Source: Stropharia rugosoannulata
Lineage: Eukaryota; Basidiomycota; Agaricomycetes; Agaricales; Strophariaceae
Direction of reading: 5' to 3'
NCBI GenBank assembly: GCA_028532985.1
Contig: JANCIK010000006.1
Coordinates: forward strand, 1,488,001-1,552,000
Length of the DNA stretch: 64,000 nucleotides
In this document: positions 34,353 to 45,317 of the stretch, in pieces
Numbering within the stretch: the stretch's first letter is position 1
Layout: each line of letters starts with the position of its first letter
Made by a program: the position numbers and the translations under genes
The notes under the pieces: model-generated
What the model was told of the DNA's origin: nothing
The model's input: only the letters and a program-made list of their open reading frames with translations
The model's database searches: none

Positions 34353-36054
34353 CTATTCTGTTTGCCACTGGGCTAAAACTTGGGCCTTTATTGCCTGGAA
34401 CTCGGTGATTAGAGCACACACGCCTCTCCACCAATCCGTATCTGAGACTGAGAGAGGATGTGCTCGGAGGATCACTGTAGGCAAATTCGGAAAATAATGT
34501 TCGATGTATCTCGCAATAGAAATGGACGTTATAAGAGCGTCCGCGCCGGTCGCATTGCGCAGTGTATTGTCGCTGGGAGGTTTTATGAGCACAAGATGCT
34601 CAAGCTCATGTTTTTGCTGTGGTGCTTCCCACTCGCGCTTCAAAGAATGGTAGTCCTGCAGCAGGCGGAAATCGACGCAGATTTGTAGCCGGGTGAGGCG
34701 CGGACAGTGCCTCGCGAGTGTGCTCAGGCTGTAGAGAGAAGGGGAGTCGTCTTCGGGCGATGATGGTAGCGTAAGATGGTTGAGATTTTTCCATGCACCA
34801 CTGTTGCATATAGTGAGGATATTATCGTCATCAATAGACAGATGTACACCATCAAATTCGAGATGACAAAGATTGTGGCAGGAGATGAAATACAGAACGG
34901 CATCTGCAGGTAAGGTAACAGTCTGTGCCGGCCCAAGGTCAGGCATACGTATGATAAATCGTTTCAGAACGCTAGCTATGCGCATGCTCTCCTTGATACA
35001 GGTGAATAAGATGTCGCTATATACACTCGCATCACCAAGCGTCCACTGGCAAGACATTGTAAGTTCAATATCCGTGATTGTTTTTGATCTTGCCAAGGAG
35101 CGTAAAAGGTTCAAATTTTCTAGTACCTCGCCACCAAGCCGTAGTCGTTCCAGCATTGGAAACTCTACCAAAGACTGATCCGTCTGTTCATTAATGGACG
35201 AATCCGCAACTGGCACGAATCTTCCGCCGAGGACAAGTAGGTGGGTCAAAACAGGAAGAGCGGCCATTATCCGAAGAATTGAGGGTGTGAGGCTAATGTT
35301 GAGAGTTACACTGACTTGTTTGAGTCCACGAAACTGAGCAAGGAGGGATAGTGTCTGGCCTGTAATATTCCCTGCTAGGTACATCATTTTCAAGTCGGCC
35401 CGTTTCTGCTCCAAGACTGAAAGATAGGAAATAATAACAGCCTCAGTATTAGGGGGCACGTTTTGTATGCTCAGCTTTTTGAGAGACTTGGACAAAGCCA
35501 GAAACGCAGTATCAAGAAATGCGATTTCAGCTGATGCGCCGAAAAAGCGCTTGCTGCGCAACAAACTTGAAATTATAAGAGTCTCCAGGTTTGGCAGCAA
35601 CGAGGTGCGCAAATGTGTGAATCGGTGTATAACGTGGCTCTTGATCTCGACGTCAAGTGTGTCCAAGCGCAGAGTCCTGACGTGCTTTGCGTACAAGTTC
35701 ACTGTTTTGATGTCTTGTTCTGTAAAAGCGTCATTCATTGTCTGCACAGTGGGGTGAGCCGACGAAGGATTTCCCATTCTGAACGGGACTCACGTAGCAT
35801 CCATTGATAAGAACGAACGAAGGAATTAACTTCAAAATCGGCATGATTGAGTCCAGTTCTTTCCACAGCACAGCTGTTGCTGGGTTGAAGAAGGCCTTGC
35901 ATGTCAGCAGAGCAGATAGCAGATTGCGGCGCCTCTGTTGTACCTCCAAGCCTGATTCAGGCTGAGCATACGACAGGAATGAGGCAATAATAGAGAGTAT
36001 GTCTTCATTTTGAAAAATGGATACAACTTCGCCTGTTCTCTGATCGTCAGTCAT
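34353..36054 (-). CDS. F-box/LRR-type protein
   Basis: Two exons (36054-35794, 35741-34353) sum to exactly 550 codons from MTDDQRTGEV. Exon 1 encodes an F-box-like region: EDILSIIASFLSY, then LLSALLTCKAFFNPATAVLW and KELDSI. In Agaricomycetes this LTCKxFxxPAxxxLW pattern marks very large F-box families. Exon 2 is a leucine-rich, helix/strand repeat region (LRLDTLDVEIK, LPNLETLIISSLL, LPVLTHLLVLGGRF, LCHLEFDGVHL, CPRLTRLQICVDF) with the family C-terminus RYIEHYFPNLPTVIL. F-box proteins link substrates to the SCF ubiquitin ligase through Skp1; the substrate here is unknown. The single intron lies right after the F-box, as in the paralogue at 45318-46949. Confidence 0.82.
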
Positions 36055-36348
36055 GGTGGATGATGATCGATGGCAAGATGTTGGGTAAACGAAAACGGTA
36101 AACTTAGGCGCCTGGGAAATGCCGCGGACTTTGAACTCGTTAATTCTTGTTGCAGCTTGTAATACTGGCAATCAATTGAAACTGCTGGAGGTTCCCCATA
36201 AGTGAATATAAAAATTGAGAACGAACGCTGTATAGTTTGATCTAGATTACAACATAAATCAAGTGGAAAGTGAAAAAGCAAGCAAGCAAATAAAAGCACC
36301 ACGGTAAGATAATGCATAACAGAAAGCAAAAAGGAAAACTGGAAGACA

Positions 36349-39300
36349 TTACGCGACAACCACGCGCTCCCTCACCGGCACCCCGCGTGCCCACTTCCAA
36401 TTCTTCACCTGAATCACCCACTCCGTTTCCATCCCATCCGTCGTCGTCGTGACGCCCACCCCCGGCGCACTCCCACCACCGGTCCCAGTCCCATCAAGGA
36501 CGTACACACCCTCCTCCGCGAACCTGAACATACTCTCCGTCATATTGCGCTGCAGCACCTGCGTCGACAGGACGACCTTATCTCCTTCTCCTTCCCCCTC
36601 ACCGTCGTCGTCCGCGCCCATCCCCGAGACGATGCCCGCCCCCAAAGGCGTAGGGCTGAGCGAGCGCCTGTGTACATAGGCAGGCGGCGAGGATGAAGCT
36701 AGACTATCCTTCATTTCAGGCTCGGGCGAGTGAACCGGCGAGGCGCGGGAAGGTGAGATGCTTAGCGGCGGAGGAGTGACCATACGCTCCGGTGCAGGGA
36801 CAGGCGTACGTTCAGGGGAGATTAGCTTGCCGGCTGCGTCAGACCTCGCCGGAGCAGGCACCGGGGCATCGTTAGCCGAGACGACGACATTGGTCTCTGG
36901 CACAACAGCGGCCTTCTCTCCTTCAGCCGGAACTTGATCAGTTTTCTCCGGGGCAGCTTCCGCAGCCTCTTCGACTTGAATAGACGTTTGTTCGGTCTGT
37001 TTATCCGCAGCGTCAGCTCCGGCAGCGTCGTCCTCTACAACAACCTCCGTCTCCAAAATCAACGCAAGCTCGTATGCGCGCTCATCCAGCAGAGAGGATT
37101 CAGAGGGAGGAACGACACTGGGCGAAAGCAGGTAGCTCTCCTTCGCTGTTTCAAGGATGACGGGCCGTCCGAGATCGCGTGGCGTACGGACGGTTCGAGA
37201 CGCATCGGCATCTGCCATCTCGACATCCTCAGTCTCTTGCACCTGTTTACGCTTGCGAGATGGTGCCATGTTGATCGAATCCGCAGAGGGGAACAGGATG
37301 TCCTTGAGCATAGATGGGATGTATTTGTAGCTTCAAATTAAGTGAGCACAATCACATTGATTATGAGAGACAGGTCCATACCCAATACGCATGTCGGCGC
37401 TCGCACCCGTCCCAAACACGATAGTGCGCACATCCATGAGTTTCTGCTCTTCCTCCTGGACTCTTGTCCGCTTCCTGGGCCGGCCTTCTTCCTCATCCTC
37501 CTCCGCCTCGTCTGGATCTTCGGGAATGGCGTCCAGTACAGTTGCATTCGCTAGTCTGCGGGGTTGGACAGGCCATCCCTCCCAGCCACGGCGCCGTTTA
37601 CGTCCTGCGAGCGTGCGACTAAGTGGTGCACAACCCGTCTGCTGGCCAAAAATGGATGCGCGCCGTTCAGCGTACTCGAGAAGGCGCTGGCTACGGTTGC
37701 GTCTGCCCACTCCGGGAGCTTTGTGGGCAGTGCCCCTCTGGATAATGACCAATATTAGTAAGCGTGCTGCACGAAGTACAAAGCTAACCACTTACTTCCA
37801 CGAATTCCACGCCTACAATCTCGATAGCGCTTCCATCATGCCCAGTACCCCATGCGGCGCTGACAAGTGTTCGCCCATCATCCTCAGGATCATCATATGT
37901 CACGACTTCACCATCTAGACCGTCCAACAACTCGAACTCTTCACCCTCCTCGCCAGCAATACGACCAGTCTGTCCGAGCGGGTTGAAGCACCTCTCACCG
38001 TACCCACCAACGAATCGACCGACAATCTCCTCCCGTATGACCTCGGGATCACCTGCCGCTTTGGCCGCAGCGCCATCACCGCCAACGCCAACGCCGCGCG
38101 CAAACAGGCTGTTTGCACTAGCGCCAGCACAGCGAATCACGCGCACATCAATCCGGAGGTCGCGCCCGCGGCTACGTGCCTTCCGCGCACCACTCCATGT
38201 CAGCCAGCCAGAATGCACGGCGCAGAGGAAGACATCCGAGTCGTCCGTGTACACGCGGCGGGAGCGGCGCGACCGCAGACTCGCCTGCCGCTTGATGGCG
38301 CTGCTCGACGCGCCATTGCCTTCAGCACCGTTAAAGCCCGCGCTGAGATTGCTGCTGCTGTTTTTGGCGGAAAGGGTGGGCCGTGTGCGTTTGCCGTTGG
38401 CGCTTGTCCCTGCTTTATTTTGGCGCCCGGATCGCGACCGGACGGTGATGGGGGGTCTTGGGTGTGAATCGAAGCCGCCTCCGCCCCATATCCGTGGACG
38501 GAGAGGTTTTTCTATGGGAATAAACGCGCTAGGAATAAGAATCGTAGTGCGAGTCTCGACGTCGAGCCATGGCTGTGGAGGTTCGGGGAAGGAATCCAGT
38601 GTCGATGAGACAATAGGCGCAGACGTTGGAGGTGAGATGATGATCTGCACTTCCTTCACCTTTTCCTCTGTTTGTTCTACTGGAGGACTTTTCTCGAGCT
38701 TGACCGGTTCTGTCTGTCGCTCTTTCCCGACTTCCTCTTTTTGCGTTTTTTCCTTCTCAGCCTGCTCAGCCGTGACCTTTTCTGCTTCCTCGTCAATTTC
38801 TCCTTCCTCCATAGCCTGCTCCTCCGCCTTCTTCTTTGCGCGTGCCTCCACCTCCTCCTTCTCCCGCATCTCCCGTTCTCTCTCCTGTCTCTCCTTCTCC
38901 AGACGTTCCCGCTCCTCGGCCTCCCGCTTTGCCTTCTCCAGGCGTTCTCGCTCCCTTTTTTCCACTTCTTTCCTCTCTTCCTCGCGCCTCTCGCGTTCTA
39001 AGTGTTCACGCTCCCGACGTTCCTGCTCTTCCTCCCGCTCGCGCAGCCCGACAAGGCCGCTGCCCAACTCGAAGAAGTACGGGAACGGTAGCTTAGGGTA
39101 CACCCAGGTGCCAAGGTCGATGCGCACGCGCGGCCGCTGACCTTCGTCATCCAGCTGCGACCGCCACTCCTCCCACTCGTCCACATATTCATCATCGTCG
39201 ACGCCCGCTCCAGCACCACCGTCCACCTCCATGCCCGTCTGTGACCCTGGGGGCTGCAGCTGCTGTTGCTGCGCGCCATGCACATGAGGCGGCGGCGGCG

Positions 39301-42300
39301 GCGGCGCAAGGGACGCTTGCATCTGCTCCTGTTGCTGCTGCTGTTGGCGGAGCTGCTCGGTCTGGTGTATGTGCTGCTGCTGCTGCATCTGCATCTGTGC
39401 CTGCTGGTGCGCGTGGATCCTTTCTCGCTCGCGCTCGTCGGGGTACTCGCGATCCCTGTCCCTGTCTCTGTCGCGGCGGTCCATCTCCATCTCCCGCTGC
39501 TGGCGCTCACGCTCTCTCTCGCGGCGCGACATCATCATATGCTCATCGTACCACTCCTCTGGCACGCGCCCACGAGGACCAGGATGGTGCATCATCTGCG
39601 CATCGACGTCCATCATCTGGTCATCGCGGTCACGGGGGTCCCTATCTCGCCTGTCTCGCTCGCGCGGCGGTGGGCCTTGATGGTGTGCAAACTCCGGCGG
39701 GCCCGGGCCGTACACGCGCTCCTCGTCTGGATGTCCCGGCCCGGGAGGCGGCACATGGCTGCCTGAGAGATGCGACTGGTGCTGGTGAGCGGGATGGTAC
39801 TGCGCGTGGTGTATGGGCATTGGAGGCATGCGCCCCGACGGCGGCATCGATGGCGGGTAGCCCATATGTTCGCCGGGGTATCCACCGTCCTCTGAGCGGC
39901 GGCGCTCGCGGTCGCCCGGCTTGAGTGCCTGAGAGTACATCTCGCGGCCTTTCTCGCGCGCCACCTCCCGCATACGATCCTCCTTCCCCATAGCGCTGCT
40001 TCGACCCGACCTCTGTTGCTGTGGCTGTTTCCCATCTCGCTCTCTCATCATCTGCCTTTCCCTTTCCCCTTGTATCTCCCGCCCGCCGCCTATCCTCTGC
40101 ACCTCCCTTTCTCGCTCCCGTTTGTCTCCGGGACCTTGCATAGACATTCCCAAGCCCATACCAGGGCCCATGACACTGACAATACCGCCAGCCGGGCCTT
40201 GCACAGGAGACCCACGACGCGAGCCCCCAGCTGTACGCTCTGGCCCCCGCTCGCCAGGTGTGGCCGAGACAAACGAGGTGTGGAATTGCATTTGGAATTG
40301 CTTTTGTGGAGGGGGTGCACCACCTGGAATACTGGGAATTGGCGCGACGATAGGAGACTGTGCAGGGACAGAAATGCCACTCATAGGTGCTGCCGAGGCA
40401 CTCCTCGGTGAGGGTGGTGGTCGCGCAGATGGCGGAGGGCCAGAAGAGGGAGCAGACGATGGCGGCGTTGCTTGATATTGCTGTTGCTGCTGTTGTTGTT
40501 GTTGCTGCGGGTGCGTCATGTGCGAGTGCGCATTGCGTCCGTGCGGGGGGTCATATGCGTGAGGAGGTGGATGAGAGTGCCCGGCCTGTGATGGATGAAT
40601 ATGTGAATGGCTCGATGGATGCGCGGCATGCGGTAAGTGCGACTGAGGGTGGATAAATGGGTGAGGGTTCGATATCTCGCGACTGCGTGACTGATGTTGT
40701 TGTTGCTGCTGGCTAGGCGGTGGGGGTGGCGGACCACCCCCGGCAGAGTGTGGTGGAGGAGGGTATCCTCCCGAAGAGGAAGTCCGATGGTTAGGCGGCG
40801 GCGGCGGCGGACGCTCGCGCTCCATCCATTCGCGCTCCTTGCGATCGCGGTCTATGCGCTCGCGCTCCATCCTGTCACGTTCCCTGTCACGTTGTTCACG
40901 TTCGAGTGTGACATGCTTGAGAACGACACTGTCCGGCGTCGGCGCGCGCCTCTCGCCCGTACGCTCGACGCCTATCGAAATTGTTGCTGGCAGCGGCGGC
41001 CCGACGCCTGGGCCAATCTGTCTCTCGCGCTCGAGCTCTCTTTCCCTCTCTAGGTCCCTAGACCTTTCAAGTTCCCTTTGCCTCTCCCTGTCCCGCTGCT
41101 CGCGCTCGATGCGGTCCCGATCCATCTTCATATCGTTGTTGAAAATAGACATAAGCGTCTGAGACTGAGGCGGCTGCGGGGTGATAGGTCTGCGGCCGGA
41201 AGGAGGCGGAGCAGCCGCACTTTGCGGGGGCAGACTACCGGTCATGCCCGGACCACGCACAGCGTATTCGCGCTCTTTGAAATACTCCCGCTCGCGCTCG
41301 CGGGGATCCCTGGGATCGCGCTCGCGTATGTCTCTCGGATCGCGCATGTCTCTTTCTCGAGCCTCTCTTGGATCTCTGGGGTCGCGCATAATATCGCGCG
41401 GATCACGCGCGTCTCTGCGGTCGCGCAGGTCCCTACCATCACGCATTTGTACGTCGTCATTGACCCTGTCACGCGCGGCGTTACTCTGACGGCGCGTAAG
41501 AGGAGCAGGTGGCGACATTGCCTGCGCGTGCGTCGAAAGCGCTTGGGGCGGGGGTGGATGTGTCGGATGATTGATCCGCGTCGATACTGAGGGAGAGCGT
41601 TCGTGCGGATGAGCGTGGGCGTCACCTGCAAAAAGATAAATGCGTTAGCGGGCTTTGACATGTAGGGGCCAGGCACGCGGCATCGGTAAACCGAACGAGC
41701 AAAGTGGGCTGATGCGCCGACTTTGTTGCACAACATCTGCAACCAGCTCGTTCGAGTGAAAAACAGGACGCATAGCGCGAGGAAGTAAACAATGAAAGAA
41801 GACTCACCGATGCCGAATCCTGCAGTACCGGGTCCAACAAGGGGAGGTGCAGCGTTGGAGGCATTCGACAGCCGACGCCGCAGTACAGTCTCAGCGCGGT
41901 CTCTGCCAATGACATTTATGTTGCTCGAGCCCATCCCCCCTGCGCTGCTCATACTTTCCGCCCGGTCGCGGCCAAGAGGCGGCATCCCCTCACGCTCCCG
42001 TTCACGATCGCGGTGGGTAGGCCCAAGGGCAAGAGGTGGCAAGCGGGTGTCGCGGGAGAGCCCAATGTCGCGGTTGATGTCACGGGTGCGGCCGATGTCT
42101 TGTTCGCGGTCCCAGGACCGCGCCTCGCGCTCTCGCTCCCATTCCCGCTCTCTGAGTTCCCTCTCCCTCTCGTGCTCACGGTCCCTTTCTCTTTCCCTCT
42201 CACGGTCGCGGTCACGGAGGTCCCGGTCCCGCTCGCGGTCGCGGGTGTTGCCAGTATGGTCCATCAACGGGCGCGGCTGGTCGCCCGGCGGGTAGGCGTG

Positions 42301-43338
42301 TGAGTGCGGGTGATGTGCTGACAGTGTGGCGGGGGCTGATGAGGGGGGAGTGTGGGGGATGAGGGCAGACAGCGGGCCCAGTGGTTGTGTGCTGCTGCTG
42401 ATGGTGGTGGTGGTACTCAGAAACCCAGCGCCCGGGCCAGCACCTGGGCCGCCCGTGACGGCTACCGTGGGAGCATTCACGTGACGCTCCGGCGGTAGCA
42501 AATTGCTCGCGTCGGCCGGGGCCGGGGGCGGAGGCGGACCCCAGGGGCTGCCCGCGGGGGCCCAGACGTGGGCTGGCGCGTGCGCAAGCGCGTGTGCGTC
42601 TGCGGAACTGGCGCCGCGGGGCAGCAAAGGGCTAGAAGTGACTGTAGGCGCCTGTGCGGACGAGAAAGAAGGTGTTCGGGAGCGCGAGTGGGCGTCTGGG
42701 CGGGGTGGGGCGGCGCTGCCTGCGGGCGCCAGGCGGGGTGACGGGCCTGGCTGGGATGCGGGATGAGCATCGACGAGCTGACGCAGGGTTGGGGACGGGG
42801 CGTGTATACCACGGGGGCTGGCGAGGTTGATGGCCGAGTCCTTGCTCGCGCTGTAACGCAACTGGTGCGGGGAGCGCGGGGGCGGGTGGAACGGGGTGGA
42901 CGGCGACGAGGAGGCGGGGCGCGCATAGGCGGTTGGAGGGCCGTGGGTCGGGGACGAGTGGGATTGGGAGCCAGCGCGGCTACGGGCTGGATAGGGGGCG
43001 GCGGGTGCACGGGCGTCGGGTGGATATGGCTTGGATTGCGGCGCGGGGGGCACCCAGGGGGGGTCGGCGGCGGCGGGGGCAGGCGGGGGCGGGGGGTCGT
43101 GTGCGCTGGCGGGGCGGATAAAGGGGGTCTGCCAGGGCTGTGTGCGAGGGGCAGGAGCGGGGCGGGCCCACTGGGGCGAGGAGGGGGCGGTGGGGGGGCT
43201 GGGGTCGTGTGGGTGCTGGGGCGGGGGATGAGCAGGGGGGTGGTGTGACTGGGGGTGTGACTGTGTGTCCCTGTGGGGGTGGGCGGACCTGCGTCGGTCG
43301 TCGGAGGGCGAGTCCTGGAGCAGGTCAGCGACGTTCAT
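36349..43338 (-). CDS. RXT3: Rxt3 family subunit of the Rpd3L histone deacetylase complex, giant low-complexity form
   Basis: Four exons (43338-41808, 41625-37796, 37737-37382, 37330-36349) sum to exactly 2,233 codons from MNVADLLQDSPSDDRRR. Residues 1-360 are Pro/His/Ser/Ala-rich. Arg-Asp/Arg-Glu dipeptide tracts occur at about 363-416 and 568-629. There is polyglutamine near 884, further Gln/His-rich stretches, and a long Glu/Arg/Lys charged helix at about 1368-1475. The conserved Rxt3 core begins near residue 1545 (FIPIEKPLRPRIWG) and includes RRVYTDDSDVFLCAVHSGWL, RIDVRVIRC and FVGGYGERCFNP. The third exon, IFGQQTGCAPLSRTLAGRKR and later GTGASADMRIG, continues into YKYIPSMLKDILFPSADS. Yeast Rxt3 is a small Rpd3L subunit, so this is strongly expanded. 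The expected role is nuclear transcriptional repression. A pair of separate genes is unlikely because the frame and splice sites run through. Confidence 0.82.
40479..40508. repeat. Polyglutamine (CAA/CAG) repeat
   Basis: Ten consecutive glutamine codons of the Rxt3 gene on the minus strand, mixed CAA and CAG, so the tract is partly interrupted at DNA level. Other shorter Gln tracts lie near 39,330-39,400 and 40,697-40,712. Confidence 0.75.
42090..42250. repeat. Arg-Asp/Arg-Glu codon repeat tract
   Basis: A purine-biased low-complexity block inside the first Rxt3 exon, coding on the minus strand for runs of RD, RE and ER dipeptides. A second such block, with DPRD-type units, lies at about 41,270-41,450. 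The reversed reading gives spurious Ser/Arg-rich frames on the plus strand. Confidence 0.75.
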
Positions 43339-44313
43339 GGTGGTCAGTGGGAAGGAAGGGCAACGGACGCTGAATTTCCATCGTCGATCACCAGATCCCC
43401 GATCGAGATCCACCAGATCGGGCCATCCTCCGTCTTTCCCACGGGCCCTGGTCACACCCCTCCGCCGCGTGTTGGCCCTCCCCCCAGGCACACATATTTA
43501 CACGTCCTCCTCGCCGTCTGCCCTCCTCCAGACTATCACCGTCGACGCTAAACTTGTTCCCGTCATTCATTTCCTCCACACGTGATCCTGTCACTCATTC
43601 TATCATCGCCCTAATCCTAATCCACGCCACCGACGTGCGGAACGTTCTCCGAACCCCACCACCCCCGACTAGCGCAGCCAGCTGCACTCTAAATTAACCG
43701 TCGCACTTGCAATGACCCACACAATCCGCGCTCTTCATATCTCGGACAGCCCTCCGGTGATGCCGCGTACCGGTGTTATCCGACTGATTCATGCTAATCC
43801 ACAACAATTCAATCATGCCTTGTCTCCCAGTGCAACCAGTGCAACTGCATAGTTCGTCGTTGACATCAGGAGAGCCTTTCCCTCAACCAGGGTCAGGTCG
43901 TCGAATTCCCTTTGTCGCCAGTATTCTGAATGCCTCTTATGGGGACCTCTGCCATCTGCCTTACAAACGCTCCACTGGCGATCACCATTTGATACCGTTC
44001 CAACTTCTATCTGTCTCTCGTTCACAGCACTGGGTCTTCTCCTTATATCATATTCCGACCGGGATGGGCGCTTATTACTCTTTTCGATGCAACTCTCGGT
44101 TGAAACACTCTTCGTATCAACCGCAAACCCCTCAAGTGACCCAAAGTCCTGCTCGTACCCAAAATGGCTGGCTGATTGGACGTATACATGGACAAATACT
44201 CTCTTTTTCCAATTTGCAGAAGGTCAGCAATAGGTACGAACTCAGCAAACCTGCCAGCTCACTAACCACAGCACACACACCAGACAGTCTAGCGATAGCT
44301 GCCTCCACATCAG

Positions 44314-44570
44314 TACCTCTTGGCTACACGTACTGCGGCTTCTGGACGCCTCTTGATAGAAGAACATCTCAATCCGCCATTTCCTTTGTCCGAGTTTACG
44401 ACATCGGAAACACAGGTTCATTCCCTCGCACCCTATTCGGATAATGCCTGTACATATGTCCCTCCGGGGTACACATACTGCAGCTTCTAAACGCCGCCTC
44501 TTGCTATCTTTTTCCTGTCTAGTTTACGACATCGGAAACACAGCTTCAGTCCACTGTACACTGTTCGGAG
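44314..44570. repeat. Diverged direct repeat, two copies
   Basis: Two adjacent related segments, about 44,314-44,443 and 44,456-44,570. Both begin with a version of GGCTACACGTACTGCGGCTT and both contain gtttacgacatcggaaacac followed by a related end finishing in TTCGGA. The internal parts differ by indels. The repeat has no coding meaning I can see and looks like a decayed tandem duplication. Confidence 0.6.
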
Positions 44571-44825
44571 CCTACCAATATGTGCGACTTCATGGATAGT
44601 ATTTCTCCCGCATCATAGGATTCAGGCCAGTTATGTTTATCATCTTCCGATACACCCGGTTCCGATGAACCATAAAGCTCAACGGGCGCTTTTAATTGAC
44701 AATCACATGAATGCATACAATCGACCGGATATATGCGCGCTGTATGCGACCTCGCCATAACTGATATTTGGAGAGCTCTACGCCCGCCGCGCTAGTCATT
44801 TAATTTCATAGTTTCGCTTCCCAGC

Positions 44826-44863
44826 AGAAGCTGTACAGTGCTGTAGAGAGCTGTACAGCTTCT
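44826..44863. repeat. Perfect inverted repeat (13-bp arms, 12-bp loop)
   Basis: Arms agaagctgtacag (44826-44838) and ctgtacagcttct (44851-44863) are exact reverse complements separated by 12 bases. The central loop also contains a partial CTGTA copy. It could form a hairpin in DNA or RNA; no function can be assigned. Confidence 0.7.
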
Positions 44864-45317
44864 CCTGAGCAACTCGTCATAAATGGGAGTAGTCAACTTA
44901 TGCGACTCCCAAGGGTTTTTTTCTTCCTTTCAGACTAAGCGGCACTGGAACAGCCTCGGAACCTATTCAGATTGCTGAGACCCCGCAAAGCAAACGGACA
45001 CTCCGACGTCCCGCCGCTCAGACTTTCCCCGTCTCCAACTTGCATCAGGAGTTGTGCGTACACTTGTCACTTAATTTAACCTCTCCACACATCAATGGGG
45101 CCTAGTCAGCTTTACGTTGTGGTGAACGCAACATCACGGCAAACAATCAGCATGGATAACATTGAATTACGGAAAATGGGCCCGTCGGAATAAATAGTCT
45201 ACTGAAGTGACAACTGAATATATATACAGTATGCGTATGTATGCACAACAATTTTTCTGCAACGTGGTACTTATGTGATTAGGAAAAGTTGTCGGATAGT
45301 TTTTTCTTTTCATCTAC

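Larger units (their letters stand above)
43339..45317. other. Long intergenic region, no gene recognised
   Basis: Nearly 2 kb between the Rxt3 start and the stop of the next F-box gene. A plus-strand frame (43791-44444) has no domain and overlaps a diverged direct repeat, so I do not call it. The first 350 bp upstream of Rxt3 are C/T-rich on the plus strand and are probably promoter and 5' UTR. A direct repeat and a hairpin are listed separately. Confidence 0.5.

Noticed and set aside
37983..39924. Long plus-strand open frames opposite the Rxt3 gene, rich in Ser/Arg/Leu
   Set aside because: They are the complement of RD/RE and Glu/Arg codon repeats, which rarely give stops on the other strand. 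They show no domain and no splice structure.
42503..43585. Several Gly/Arg-rich plus-strand frames over the start of Rxt3
   Set aside because: They are shadows of the GC-rich Pro/His coding tract on the minus strand. The minus frame joins the conserved gene by consistent splice sites.
43791..44444. A 217-codon plus-strand frame upstream of Rxt3
   Set aside because: Composition is noncoding-like, no domain is seen, and its 3' end runs into a diverged direct repeat. It could be a chance frame.
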